This document shows, piece after piece, positions 48,631 through 60,871 of a DNA stretch of 64,000 bases (position 1 is its first letter; every line of letters begins with the position of its first letter). The notes under the pieces were generated by a model. That model was not told the origin of the DNA and made no database searches. It saw nothing but the letters and a program-made list of their open reading frames with translations. The translations under genes and the position numbers were made by a program. The DNA is from Macrotrachela quadricornifera (taxonomy: Eukaryota; Rotifera; Eurotatoria; Philodinida; Philodinidae): contig JAJEKB010001381.1 in assembly GCA_022393335.1 (NCBI GenBank), forward strand, positions 68,576 to 132,575, in the 5' to 3' direction.

Positions 48631-49551
48631 ATGCAAACTGAAAAAGTAATTGAACATATTATAAAATGGCTTAAAGATTATCATGGAAGTAGTCATACAA
48701 AAGGTTTTGTTGTTGGTGTATCTGGTGGTGTTGATTCAGCTGTTGTATCAACATTATGTGCACGAACTGGTTTACCAGTACTTGTTTTAGAAATGCCAAT
48801 TCTACAATCAACAAATGAAATTCGACGAAGTCATTCACATATTAATTGGCTTACATCAAATTTTTCAAATGTTAATGGAGGAGAAATAAATCTAACAGAA
48901 ATTTTTGAAACATTTGAAAAAACTGTTAAAAAATGTGAAATTAATGAAATAAATTCATCAACAGAAATTGCATTTGCTAATATGAGATCACGTTTAAGAA
49001 TGGTAAAAATATTTTTTTATTTTTAATTAATTTTATTTTGTTTTTTTTTAGGTTAACTTATATTATTTTGCTTCAATTAAAAATTATCTTGTTGCCGGTA
49101 CAGGAAATAAAGTTGAAGATTTTGGTGTTGGTTTTTTTACTAAATATGGTAAATATATTTATTTTAAAAATTTATCAAAAAAAAACATTTATTTTAATTT
49201 TTAAAAGGTGATGGTGGTGTTGATATAAGTCCAATAGGTGATTTATTAAAATCAGAAGTACGTGCTGTTGCTGGAGCATTAGGTGTTTCAAAAGAAATTA
49301 TAACAGCACCACCAACAGATGGACTTTTTGGTGATACACGAACAGATGAAGATCAATTAGGAGCTAGTTATGATGAACTTGAATGGGCTATGAATTATGT
49401 TGATTTAGATAAATCAAAACAAGATGATTTAACATTAACTGATCGACAAAAAACAGTTTTAAATATTTATAATCAAAGACATAAAGCAAATTTACATAAA
49501 ATGGTAGAAATTCCACGTTGTATTATTCCATTAGAATTAAAAACAGAATAA
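48631..49551 (+). CDS. nadE: NAD synthetase, ammonia-dependent bacterial type, with introns
   Basis: Three exons (48631-49002, 49052-49148, 49208-49551) join in frame, giving 270 aa. The intron phases are 0 and 1 and the sizes 49 and 59 bp. The enzyme adenylates and amidates nicotinate adenine dinucleotide to form NAD. The PP-loop ATP site is GFVVGVSGGVDSAVVSTLC. Further family blocks are VLEMPI, ANMRSRLRM, LYYFASIKNYLVAGTGNKVE, DFGVGFFTKYGDGGVDISPI, APPTDGLFGDTRTDEDQLGA and HKMVEIPRCIIP. There is no N-terminal glutaminase (nitrilase) domain, whereas the usual animal NADSYN1 is a large glutamine-dependent two-domain enzyme. Size and motifs match bacterial NadE, most like Bacteroidota forms from memory. 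Spliceosomal introns show it is a resident nuclear gene rather than contamination. Horizontal transfer is inferred. Confidence 0.92.
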
Positions 49552-50939
49552 TTAAATCAATTTAAAATTATTTATACAAGAAAATCAACTTAGTCTTTTA
49601 ATGTTGTATTTATTTTAATCAAAAATATAGTTTTCACTTCTATTAGTTTCTTATTTCTTATTTAATTATAGTTTCAACTGATAAAAATTATAAAATAATA
49701 GAAAGTTTTACTATTGTATGTTGTGTATCATTCGTAGGAAAATATCATATTACCTTCTCACTATTTGTATGGATTTAATTTTTTCTTTCCTTCTCATAAT
49801 AAACTTTAAAAAATAACTTATAGTATACGATTTATATAACGATTTTAATCAAGTTTTTTATTGTTGTACATTACATGACTATTAATATACAAAGCTAGAA
49901 TAAATACAAAGAATAATACAATAACATTGAATTAATAGGTTACTAACATTTTCTTATGGCAAAAAGAAATTTATTTTCGTAAGAAAAAAAATTAAACAAC
50001 AGATTATTCACAGCAACAAACTTTGTATGGAACTAGAGTTTTCAAAAAAAAAACGTTTTTAAATAATTAAAAATTATAATTAAAAAAGAACTGTTTCAAA
50101 CTGATCCATTTATGACAATATTATGCATTAAGTTTAAATCTTAACTTGATTTGAAAAGACACAAATCAATTCTATATTTGCTACATAAAGCAAAACCAAT
50201 AAGTATAAATGACAAAACATTTCGTTTCTGATCCATATGTAAAACGCTGACGATTATTTCATTAACAATTATCTGCATAAGTTTCATTTTTCCTATAATA
50301 ATAATCAACAGTATCATTCCCACGACAGTGTTAAATGAATAATTATAGGCGAGCGGATAAAGCGCAGATCTTCTTTGATCTGATAAATAACAAACTAAAT
50401 ATTCTATTTGTAATGTTATTTTTGTATATGTCATTTGTCAATATATTCGTAGAATCTAAGTTGACGAAATTCTATTGAGATAGATAGAAATGAAAATTAA
50501 AGATTGATGATACTTACCATTAGATTCTTTAATTGACCACTGATCTCCTATGAAATCTTCATTTCATTTGTTCCATCTAGACAACCTTTATTTGTCCAAT
50601 TATCTTGAAAAAAATTCTAATGTAATACACCGAGCACCATTATGACTTCGATATTTATTTCAAATTATTCACAATACTCTTCATTTATACCTAAATTTAT
50701 TTCCAAGAATTGATTTATCGACAAATACTTTTGGTAATTTTCATTTTCATCGTTAATAATAAAGAATGAAACAGTGACCAATTATTATCCAACTACTTGA
50801 TTGTTTACCTATATAATTTAAAAAAAAACGAAATATAGACAGTTTCATATAAAAAGTTTAATTCATTCAAGTAATAAGAGATTTGTGTCGAATTTTGTTT
50901 GTGAAAAAAAAAAGTCTTTTTGTATTTTCTGATTAAACT
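49552..50939. other. Intergenic AT-rich DNA
   Basis: A 97-codon minus frame (50141-50434) is hydrophobic and might be a decayed receptor fragment, but I cannot support it. Nothing else recognised. Confidence 0.35.
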
Positions 50940-50940
50940 A

Positions 50941-51565
50941 ACGAGGAGCACTATTTAGGTGTTACACTCCGATTTCAATCATTCATATACCATTTGATAG
51001 ATTATAGTGAGGTAGTCAAAACCTAAAAATACTATTGACTACCAGCTCTTTCTCAAAGTGCTATAGCCATTTTACTAAAATTTTTGTCTATAACATGGCA
51101 TCTCATAAAAATTCGAACGTCGACATTTTGATTTGAAGTCTTGTCCAACAGATAGGCCTACCTGTAACTAGAATGTTCTAAAAAATTCAGCTCAAAAGAA
51201 CGTTCTCTTCATGAAATATTACATTCTCAAAAAAGCATAACATCCTCTAATCTTTTTTGCAAGATATATGCGGTTTTGAGAACGTAATATTTCATGAAGA
51301 GAACGTTCTTTTGAGCTGAATTTTCTAGAACATTCTAGTTACAGGTAGGCCTATCTGTTGGACAAGACTTCAAATCAAAATGTCAACGTTCGAATTTTTA
51401 TGCGATGCCATGTCATAGGCAAAAATTTTAGTAAAATAGCTATAACACTTTGAGAAAGAGTTGGTGGTCAATAGTATTTTTAGGTTTTGACTAACTCACT
51501 ATAGTCTATCAAATGGTATATGAATGGTTGAAATCAGAGTGTAACACCTAAATAGTGTTCCTCGT
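50941..51565. mobile_element. Large near-perfect palindromic MITE with TA duplication
   Basis: The ends acgaggagcactatttaggt and acctaaatagtgttcctcgt are inverted and sit between TA dinucleotides. Arms of about 290 bp pair almost throughout, for example cagataggcctacctgtaac with gttacaggtaggcctatctg. The centre is near 51250. No ORF. The TA target suggests mobilisation by a Tc1/mariner-type transposase. Confidence 0.85.
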
Positions 51566-52210
51566 TAGTAAAATAACGGTAACTTCCCTTCAGTAGTACT
51601 CTCACCAGTATAGCTATATGTAGATCCGAACATCTTCACTACGATAGGGCTGTGACGAGCCATGCACTTTTCTTCGAATACTAAAACGAAGACCAAAGCG
51701 TCCCTCTTATGATAGTCAGACAAGAACTGAAGGTCTGGACTTGGTCGCTACTATCTATCAAACAACCATTTTAGCTTTAAATTTTTAAAGTAGAAGTATT
51801 GGAGTGGACTCCTTTAATTAAAGTTTAATGTTTAAAGTTTTTTACTTTAACTTCAACTTCGGAGTTTGAAGTGATACTTAAAACTATGAGTTAAACTTAA
51901 ACTCTTATCCTAGGTGCGTACTTCACCATAGCATAAAGTTTCTGTAAGATAACTATAGCTCTGAGAATAACCCGTACGGGCACTTATCGTTTGAGTTCTG
52001 TGGGTTCCATGAGTTCCGTAGGTTTCGTGACTTCTGTTTAGTTGCGTCTGTTGATAATTATTATTATTATTAATGTTTGAGTTCCGAACTCCTCAAGAAT
52101 TTAGAATTCGCGGAACTCAGACATGTCTCGAACATTATATGTATAGATTTTTATTTAAATCACATTAAATATTGACTTTAATTATCATTATCAATCAAAT
52201 ACAAAAATAT
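51566..52210. other. Intergenic DNA with simple-sequence bias
   Basis: Contains runs of related words (aaagtttaa, gagttccg, ttattatta). No gene recognised. Confidence 0.35.
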
Positions 52211-52633
52211 TTAACTCAAAACAACATCGACATCGGATCCATATTCATTCAGAAAACTTGCAGCACCTCTACTGTGAGCATTGCGACTCCAGCTTTTATT
52301 GAAAATAAACACATTTATGTTGTGTTGTGGAAATGCATTCTTTAAACTGGCTGTAAGACTATCACGTCTTTTCTCGTCATCTTTTATACTTTTTGTGTCA
52401 TAAACAAAAGGAAATGCTTTAGCTTTGATATCATCCGAATTCATAACAGGGCCTGAAGAGCCTTTTAATTTGTATACTCGCAACCATTTGTCAGTCTCTA
52501 ATTTGATATTTACCAATTGAGTTCCATGATAAGAACTACATCCACCTGGCGGTTTAAACGTATAAACCAAAATCAAATCATCCGGATAAGCCTTTCTAAA
52601 ATTGTTCAAGGTAGCTTGTGTAGTACTAGCCAT
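52211..52633 (-). CDS. Hypothetical intronless protein, 140 aa
   Basis: The ATG at 52631-52633 begins MASTTQATLNNFRKAYPDDL. The frame is clean, with balanced composition, more GC than its surroundings, and a mix of charged and aromatic residues typical of a folded soluble protein. Segments include LVYTFKPPGGCSSYHGTQ, WLRVYKLKGSSGPVMNSDD and NAFPQHNINVFIFNKSW. There is no signal peptide or membrane segment. I do not recognise the family. A long (AT)n run lies about 90 bp upstream. Confidence 0.6.
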   Translation of the reverse strand: MASTTQATLNNFRKAYPDDLILVYTFKPPGGCSSYHGTQLVNIKLETDKWLRVYKLKGSSGPVMNSDDIKAKAFPFVYDTKSIKDDEKRRDSLTASLKNAFPQHNINVFIFNKSWSRNAHSRGAASFLNEYGSDVDVVLS

Positions 52634-52724
52634 TTCGCTGTAGATACTACCAATTAATTTCAATTGACGTTGCTTCAGTTATTGTATGAATAGTATAATT
52701 AATACGTTCCTTGAAACTTCTTAT

Positions 52725-52748
52725 ATATATATATATATATATATATCT
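52725..52748. repeat. (AT)n microsatellite
   Basis: Alternating a and t across the line end at 52740, just upstream of the 140-aa gene. Confidence 0.85.
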
Positions 52749-52899
52749 AACTTGATGACTTTCGTATATAATAAAAGATAAAATATTTGAATTAGGAAAA
52801 AATCTGATTCACTTAAAAAATGCACTGTAATACGTGCAAAATCCCGGAAGAAAACATTAGTCATACACCTATGTCAATATACACCTGTTGTAATCAGAG

Positions 52900-55128
52900 A
52901 TGTAAGCCGATACATCATAGCTGATGGGTGAATTCTTTGTAAGTTTATATCTCTGTCAGTGGCGATAATAGTTGAAATTTTTTTTACCCTGCTTCTCAGT
53001 GGCGACAATTTGAAACAGAAAATATCTATCTATCTATATAATTTTTCATGTTTGTCTGTCTGTGCTCGGTCAAAGATTAAACCTCAAAGCCTATATTATG
53101 AACATACCCATCGGTTCTTGAGTGCTTTACTATGAAAGTATGTATTGGTGCTCAAGGCCTATACTATGGTGATAACCATTGGTCTTTAAGGCTATACTGC
53201 GAGAATATCTATTGGTCATGAACAGAGTAAGACCATAAAGAATATGGCGACAAGGAGATAATGCTATAAGGCCGAAGGCTACATGGACAATTAAAATACG
53301 TGCAGTGTATGAGTCTGAAGCCGTAGCACTATCTGTGTGCATGACGTCAAGTACTCATATGCTTTTACTGTTTGACAGGTCAAAGCTTGGATGCCATACA
53401 TTAAAGAAGAAAAAAGAACCGTGCAGTATGCACCGGTTGCTCTAGTACAAAATAATGGTAAAGAACTAGCCAGTGGCGTAGCCAGGGATATGACCATTGG
53501 CCAAGACTTCAATAGTTATTAGTCAAGGATATACTTGAGATGGTTATAACTGTCCAATGATGAAAACCTTCGATAAACATGTAAGGTCCCCTCGGCTTTA
53601 TGATAAAAATTTTAATAAGTTATCTGTTGTTATAAGGTAAGCAAATGATCGAGAAAGATCATTCCATGGTTTTTTTCATCAAAGAATCATGATAATGATG
53701 TCATATCAATGATACTTTAGTAGAAGCATCGATTTTTATACTAAAATAGATCTTTTTAACATGACACGGATAAATGGTTCGCCGACTATTACAGCACATA
53801 AAGCAATATCAAATGGGAACGGATGCAGCATCTTAATCTAAAAATAATCTTGAGGGTGAGGGTGAAAAAGATTCTTACTTCGAACTGCTTTCATATTAAC
53901 TGCTTATAGCTTTCGACGTTTGTATAACTCCTATTTTCGACATTTTTTACTTTCAATAGTTTCCCTTTCTGCTTTTGCGGAACTCCCATGTTCTTTCGAA
54001 GAAAAATAATGAGTATAAGTTTTAAATTGAGGTTTTTCCGCTTCTTCCTTACGGACACCCTCCCCCTCCTTATAGACACTTTATGAACATTATGTATATT
54101 TTTCAAAAAAGAAATCGTGAGTGTCAGTTTTAATTCGAGATTTTTCGGGCTCTCCCGTATCTTACAGACAGGCCCACCTTACGGATATCCCTCCCTTACA
54201 GGCAGGCCCCCTATATAGGCAAGTCCTATTACAGATACCATCCATTTTTAGGAATGGATGCGGATTAGCTCTTGAAATTCTCTGATGAAACAGAACAAGC
54301 TAAAGCTCGACGTGATTTTCGAGACATAAAGACGTAGGGAGGGGTAATTAAGAATTCATCCTCATCCTATCTTTGGAATTGATAGTAGGTGGCTGTTCTT
54401 TACCAGTTGATCTATTAACTGTTTAATGGAAATATCTTAGTATATCGTTTATTCACGTTTCTTGCAAATCAACCTTTGATTTTTCAGCAAAAAGTGAATG
54501 CGAAGCGTCTTTCAGCGACTGAATATTGAGTGAAGTAAGAAACACTTTACTCTTCATATTTGAAAAATCGAATTTTCATTAAATCAATTCAAGATTTATT
54601 CAATGAAACATTTCTTCTATTTTAAAAAGGCACTGCCTTCGATTGCATCTTCTACTGTACAGATGCTCAGTTCAGAAGTCTGTCACAATCATCTACTCAT
54701 CACGAAATGTTACATTTCAACAGCATAAAAACCAACTCGCTTTTCACGGTATTTTTTAGAAAACTTAATTAGAGAAAAACCGACTGGGACAACCTTTTAC
54801 ATCTGTATGGAATAATTTCTTGCATCTACTGACCTTCGAAGCAAGATATGCACCTGCATTACTCATAGAAAAACATGCTTATCGTGGTAATTTTCACACA
54901 AAAGATGATAAGACGTTTTAAAGTTGACAAATATCTTTGTGAAGTGGCAAACAAATACCGAACAAGCTCGTCTCTTGGTTGTCACTTCTCGATTTTTCTC
55001 ATCGATAAACATCAACTTTGGAAAAGATAAGAACTTTTGAAAAAATTTTGGTCCAGCACGGTGGGGAGCCAGGCGGACATATGCGAAGATATTCTTTTCC
55101 AAAATCAAATCCTGTGGATAAACACATA
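52900..55128. other. Repeat-rich intergenic DNA
   Basis: Holds a (tatc)n-like run at about 53025-53040. It also has a stretch near 53990-54240 with two units resembling the interior of the transposon at 30110-30599 (aagttttaaattgaggtttt and tcgagatttttcgggctctc type words, with tacggaca/tacagaca spacing). No gene is supported. Confidence 0.4.
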
Positions 55129-55536
55129 AAGGGTGTTCCATAATAACTGAAGATAAATTGTTTTTGATATTTTTTATACTTTTTCGTAGCCTATGAAGCT
55201 GGAATTTTTATCATTTATATATCTAGTTAAGATCTTTTATTTCTAAAAGTTTCTACTTTCTAAATCTAACCTGTGGTGAAATACGTCGATCAGAGCTACA
55301 TGTATGAAAAGAAGAAAAACTTCGTTAAACGATCGTACAAAAATTAACAGCGAAGATTTATACAACTCAGTCTTGTAAATGTATTTCACCACACGTTAGA
55401 TCTAGAAAGCTGAAACTTTCAGGAATAGAAGATCTTGACTAGATGTATATGTGATCAAATTTTTAGTTCTATAGGCCACGAAAAAGTATAAAAAATATCA
55501 AAAACAATTTATCCTCAGTTATTATGGAACACCCTT
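55129..55536. mobile_element. 408-bp hairpin MITE with TA duplication
   Basis: Ends aagggtgttccataataact and agttattatggaacaccctt are perfectly inverted and flanked by TA on both sides (55127-55128 and 55537-55538). Inside, gaagataaattgtttttgat pairs with atcaaaaacaatttatcctc. No ORF. Confidence 0.88.
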
Positions 55537-55538
55537 TA

Positions 55539-57187
55539 TACGTTGGGTTATTTGCTCTTGCTCAGTACGTGTTCTGCTTTAATCCATTGTAGGTCATGAG
55601 TAATGAAGTTCCAGCTTGCTTGTTGTTTTTTTATTCGATGAATATTTCATTCATATGGTTGCTCTTCATCTTATACATTCTATTCAGTTTCTTTCGAGTA
55701 TCCTAAGATTTCTTGTGCCTAATGGCAAAAAGCGCAGGTTTTTTTATACTTTCGTTCTCGAATTATTGAGGATGTTAACAAGTAAATTGAAAAAGATAGA
55801 TGGAATAAGGAATAGTCGTTTGACTTCGAATACACGAGACGAAATAATACTGAATAATCCATTAAATCATCTTATAAAGATGATTTAATATTGAATAAAA
55901 CAATCGAGAGATGCACGGATAAAAGAATAGAAAAATAGAGAAATAAGGAAATAGCAGAATAGCGGAAGAGAGAAATAGTCGGGGACTAGTCAGGGAATAT
56001 AGCAATATCGTAATAGCGGACCGGCAGAATAGAAAATTAAAGGAATAGCGATTGTCCGACCGAAATATATTTTGACGTGCTCCCTTACTAAGGAGCTCAA
56101 AAACTAAGATTTTTTTTAGCAAGAGAACAAGTTTTGCAAAGCATAGAAAGCCTCAAAAATTTCATCAAAGTGTTGAATTATTATTTATAAAATTAACATG
56201 AAATTTTCCCTTCAAAAGTTGTGTGACATATAGGCAAATGTGCTACTGCGTAAAGTTGGTCCAAAATCCCAGCCCTTTCCAAAGTGCTGAATTTTTAAAT
56301 ATGTGGGATTGCATGGCAAGTGAAGCTCGATACATCACACTGAGACACCATACTGATCTATTCGGCTTTTTGGAGATATAATAGATTCAAGTTAGTGATG
56401 TCGTAATTGATGGTACGAGTGATTTTTTTCTAAACCCCTATTTCTTTTACTGTAGTTCGATGTATCTGATCAGGAAGAATCGAATGACTATATTATATTC
56501 AAGTTTTGACTTAATTTTTAAGGAGAAAATCGTTAAAAACCTCCAGAAGCCAATTCTATATGTCGCATTTCTGTATCAACAGTAATTTGAAGTTTTTTCT
56601 ATAAAAACGAAAGGGATTTGTAAAAATTTTTTTCATCGAAAATGTCAGAATCAAAAGCTCTATCAACCTTAAAAGTTTCATGAAAATTTGAGAAAACTTT
56701 TGTACAAATGGGATAGATCCCATGGAAATACCCATATACATGTTCAAATGTTTCCAGCACTTCACCTTTTCAATGCTTTCTCACTTATTGAATGATGTTT
56801 CTTGTTTGTTTAATATATTATAGTGAGTTTCTCAAACATAGGTAAAAGTTATAAATATATTCCTTTCAAAAGAATAGTGTCAAATACTCAAATTGAGCTA
56901 GATGAAGGAAAAATATTGCACAAATGATTCAAACATGCTGTATTCTAACAGACAAAGATACTCCGAATATATTTCAAATGAACATAACACATGGCATGTA
57001 ATATTCACAACATGTTGACTTATTCGAATGTATTTATATATGATGATTGGTCTCCACTTTTGATGCTATATTCTGTAATCATAGTTATACACAAAAAAGT
57101 TTTACGTCATCTATTACTACTACTAATAATTTTATCGTTTATTTAATAAAAAAAAGTATTATTTACATGTATATATGACAGAATCAG
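55539..57187. other. Intergenic AT-rich DNA
   Basis: A low-complexity stretch built of aatagc/gaatag-type words lies at about 55910-56050. Otherwise nothing recognised. Confidence 0.4.
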
Positions 57188-58201
57188 TTATTTAATGATC
57201 GCTAATTCTGGTACAACAGATTTTTTATTTAATACAATTGTATATGTTGGAGATATTTTAATATGTCGATTTTTATCTATTGATAAATAATTAAGACATA
57301 CAACAAATGGTAATGAAAGTGTAACACTATATGTTAAAATAAATATATAAAGTTGAGCACCAAAACCAACATCAGGATATTTATTTTGAATTAATTGTAC
57401 AAATATAATTACCATCATAGGTAAATTAAGAAAAAGATATACAGATGATAATGAAAGAAGTTGCATGGACATACGTCGATGTTTTTTCCATTGAATTGGT
57501 TGTCGAAGACGTTTTTTTTGAATAATTATACGATAAAATAAAGCAATATTAAATATAGCAATAATTAATGTTGGTATAACATTATTAATAATTGTATCCC
57601 ATATAGCAAGAAAATGAATGCCAAAATAACATGGATTTGATCCACATTCAATTGTATTATAATCAAAATGATTTTCACAAGGTGGAAAAAATAAAACATT
57701 TATATGAAAACTAAATAAATATATTATTAAAATAATTGGTGGTAAATAATGATAAAAAAATTTTTGTTTTTTTGTTGTTATATATTTACTATGAAATATT
57801 AAAATATGACGTTCAATTGATGCCCAAGCAAGTATAACGGTTTGAATTGTATATAAACTATCATCAATAAGCCACCAAATTAAACAAAAAGTTGGCGTAG
57901 CAAATGGAACATGTCCTGAATGGCGAAGACTATCAAGCATCCATGAAACATCAGTTAGAATAAGTAAAACATTTATTATAATAAGTAAAAGTATACAATG
58001 ATTATGTAAACCATTACGCATTGTTCGATTAAATAAATAACGATAGATTAAAAAAAGTGAACATATTAAAGAAGATATACCGAATATGAGAAGTAACCAA
58101 AATTGTAGATTATATGATAATTCAGATGGAATGAAATCAGTTGTTTTGGAAGTTTTAATAGAAGTTAATCTTTTGAAAAACATCCAATTTTTTTTTAACA
58201 T
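57188..58201 (-). CDS. Orphan rhodopsin-like 7TM receptor, intronless
   Basis: The single exon encodes 337 aa with seven hydrophobic segments: FWLLLIFGISSLICSLFLIY, CILLLIIINVLLILTDVSWM, LIDDSLYTIQTVILAWASIE, LPPIILIIYLFSFHINVLFF, IINNVIPTLIIAIFNIALFY, LLSLSSVYLFLNLPMMVIIF and YIFILTYSVTLSLPFVVCLN. The TM3 DRY motif is present as ERH (ASIERHILIF). A Cys before TM3 (TPTFCLIWW) and one in loop 2 (ECGSNPC) support the conserved disulfide. Two basic runs (KKQKFF; KKRLRQPIQWKKHRR) mark intracellular loops. Ligand unknown. It shares only general features with the receptor at 9.8 kb. Confidence 0.85.
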   Translation of the reverse strand: MLKKNWMFFKRLTSIKTSKTTDFIPSELSYNLQFWLLLIFGISSLICSLFLIYRYLFNRTMRNGLHNHCILLLIIINVLLILTDVSWMLDSLRHSGHVPFATPTFCLIWWLIDDSLYTIQTVILAWASIERHILIFHSKYITTKKQKFFYHYLPPIILIIYLFSFHINVLFFPPCENHFDYNTIECGSNPCYFGIHFLAIWDTIINNVIPTLIIAIFNIALFYRIIIQKKRLRQPIQWKKHRRMSMQLLSLSSVYLFLNLPMMVIIFVQLIQNKYPDVGFGAQLYIFILTYSVTLSLPFVVCLNYLSIDKNRHIKISPTYTIVLNKKSVVPELAIIK

Positions 58202-58570
58202 TATTTTAAATAGAATCTTTCATAGGTTGTTATGGAAAATTTTAATAAGAAAAATGATGGATAAGATCAATTTTTTTCTTCGCTCAAATCTCGTACTCTT
58301 AATTTAATTATTCTATTATCAAAAGAAGAATATTTATTTTTTTGTAATATAATCTTTTGTTTTTAAAGAAATTTAAAAAGAATTAATTAATAAAAAACAC
58401 GTTCATCAGTTCTGCTTATCGACAAAATTAAACGAAATTTTTCTTTTCTTTTTTGATGTATATAATATTTCAGAATCATAACAAAATATTTGTTTATTAT
58501 ATTTTCTTGTTATTAAAAAAAATATAATTTCGATGTTGAAGAAGATTACAAATCATATAAGAATCTAAAC

Positions 58571-58790
58571 TAATATTCCAGTTAGCAATTTAATTAAAAA
58601 TAATGTAGCAGGATTAATGCAAAATGCAATACAATCAGCAACTACAAATAATGATGTTACACTGAAGAATTCTCTCCAAGATATATTAATAAATTTAAAA
58701 AACAACATCATTTACATATCAATACAACGTTATCATCGAGAATCAAGACTATTGTTGAATCAATCGAATCTGTACCAAATTTTATGAATT
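58571..58790 (+). pseudogene. Isolated coding-like fragment
   Basis: An open frame reads PVSNLIKNNVAGLMQNAIQS then ATTNNDVTLKNSLQDILINL, amphipathic and helix-like. No start or partner exons were found, and no family is recognised. Probably an exon relic. Confidence 0.3.
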
Positions 58791-58940
58791 GGATTCGAAT
58801 AGTATGAATCAACAATTTCTTTTTTTCTCATTTCTATATTTAACACGTAACGGAATCAATGTTTTTTCTTGTTCATGTTTATGTAATCAGCTATCTCTTT
58901 TCTTCCTCTTCAACTTTATATTAACAGGTACGATAGAAAT

Positions 58941-59670
58941 CAGAGATATCGATGACAGTTGTTTTTTGACCTAACCCGTTTCACAGGTTGACTGATTGTT
59001 TTTTGATTCGCGGGTCGACCCGCAGGTTAATATAAATTGTATTAGTAATTATTTGATGATGAACCCTTCCGTTTATTAACATATTTGTTTTCCTGATGTT
59101 TCGTAAAATTGAGTCGTTTGTAAATAGATTATTACCCTTTTTTCTATATATATACGTACAAGTTGCAACATTTAAATTAAATTTAAGTTAATAACAATGA
59201 ATTCAAAATATGTGTCGATACATATACTACAAATACAGGATACAAGATAAGGATAATGACAACGAATAGAAAGTGTCGATATAACCCATCACATCTATCA
59301 TCAAATCAGAAGAAAAAGGCGGATATGTATACGTGTTCATGCCTCAAAACAAGTGGATGAACAAGTAGATGAAAGATGAGCTAACAGTCTTGGAGAAAAG
59401 ACGGCAAATTGAGGCGAACGAAAGAAATATAATAAAAACAAGTAAAGTAGTAGAGAAACGAAAGAATAGAATCAATAAGTACTATAAATATATTTAGAGC
59501 AAAGAATCCAAAACGAAAAGAAATGACGAGCGAAATTTTCGTAAACGGGTCAACCTGCAGGTTATGCATAAGGTGATAAACCCGGCCCGTGAGCTCGTAA
59601 CCCATTGGCGGTCCAAACCGCGGGCGGGTTACGGGTCGGGTCAAAACGGATCGGCCCGCCGACATCTCTG
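58941..59670. mobile_element. Putative hAT-like non-autonomous element
   Basis: Left end cagagatatcgatga and right end gccgacatctctg are imperfect inverted repeats fitting YARNG. The right subterminal region is GC-rich (gggttacgggtcgggtc), and the left has matching gacccgcaggtt words. An 8-bp target duplication is not evident. Confidence 0.5.
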
Positions 59671-60863
59671 ATTGGAACACATCGCAAAAATTTGGCTACT
59701 GGAAGAGTAGACAGGATTTTATTTAAAGTTGTTCTATTGCATAAAAGTCAATTTTGAAGTTTTTGAAAAATGATGGAATATAATCAGCAAGATTCATATT
59801 ATTTTATTAATACAGTACATTTAATGCATGAAAATCGAAAGGTAAAGTGTAGCGATTATTTCTTCCGTACCTGATATATATGAAGTTAAGCAAATCATTT
59901 CGATTACTCTTTACTTTTATTCATATATTTATCTTCTTTTCTTTTCACTTCATATATAGTATGAAGTGAAATCAATCATTTTACTTATTCGTTTCCTTAC
60001 ATTCATGTATTTCTTTTACCTTCTATATTGTTTTCTATTCAATATAGAATCAACGCAACATTACAATAACCATCATCGAAGATGTCACAACCATATTGAT
60101 TACCACTATAACAATACATCAGGCATAACAAGGTCAAATCAAGAAATAAATTTTCGAGACAAAATACTAATGTCATATGTCTCCTTCCCGCTTTTAATGA
60201 CAATATGTTTCGTTATTCTCTTTTTCTTTTCTCTATTTGTATATTGTCATATTTAACATCGAGAAAAACTTTGCATCCATAAAAAAAGATTAGCAATTTC
60301 TATATCAAATGAATCATAAATACGTAAACTATATTCTTTCACATTCATTAACAGATCCAGTAATTATTACATTGAAGAGTTTTCTATGTGTCCAATTAAA
60401 ATTTTTATTCCTTCTACTGAAAGGAAGTTAATGCGTCGAGGAGATACAAAAAAAGCTAGCAAATATTCGTTCGTTCGTTACACAGAACGAAAGAATATGT
60501 AATTAATATTTTAATATTATTAATATTTTCTATAAAACTTGACGAAAGGTAATCAAAGGTAGGAAATTTGAATCCGAGATCTATTTGTTCCCTCTACTAA
60601 AATGAGGGTTATGCACCGAATAGCTACTACAGTCAAAAGCGATCAAAAGTTCGTTTGCTCATTTATTGATTCGATTGCTGTGGGAAGAAAAAAAGTAAAT
60701 ATAATCTTGATAATAACTTCATTATCAGATGTGATAAACCATTTAATCACATGTTTCTATATGTAGCTGTGATCTAATAGGGAACTGAACTACCGAATTT
60801 TGGCGAGAGAAACCTTTTTTTTAATAAGCACTATGAGATATAAATCGGCTTATTGTATTCTAA
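59671..60863. other. Intergenic AT-rich DNA
   Basis: Partly open frame at 59966-60256 is hydrophobic, with no recognisable family. Nothing else supported. Confidence 0.35.
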
Positions 60864-60871
60864 TATGCGCG

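Noticed and set aside
50141..50434. 97-codon minus-strand hydrophobic frame
   Set aside because: It resembles membrane-protein sequence but has no clear motif, flanking exons or family, and AT-rich DNA readily yields such hydrophobic frames.
56556..56765. 69-codon minus frame
   Set aside because: No family features, in a non-conserved AT-rich stretch.
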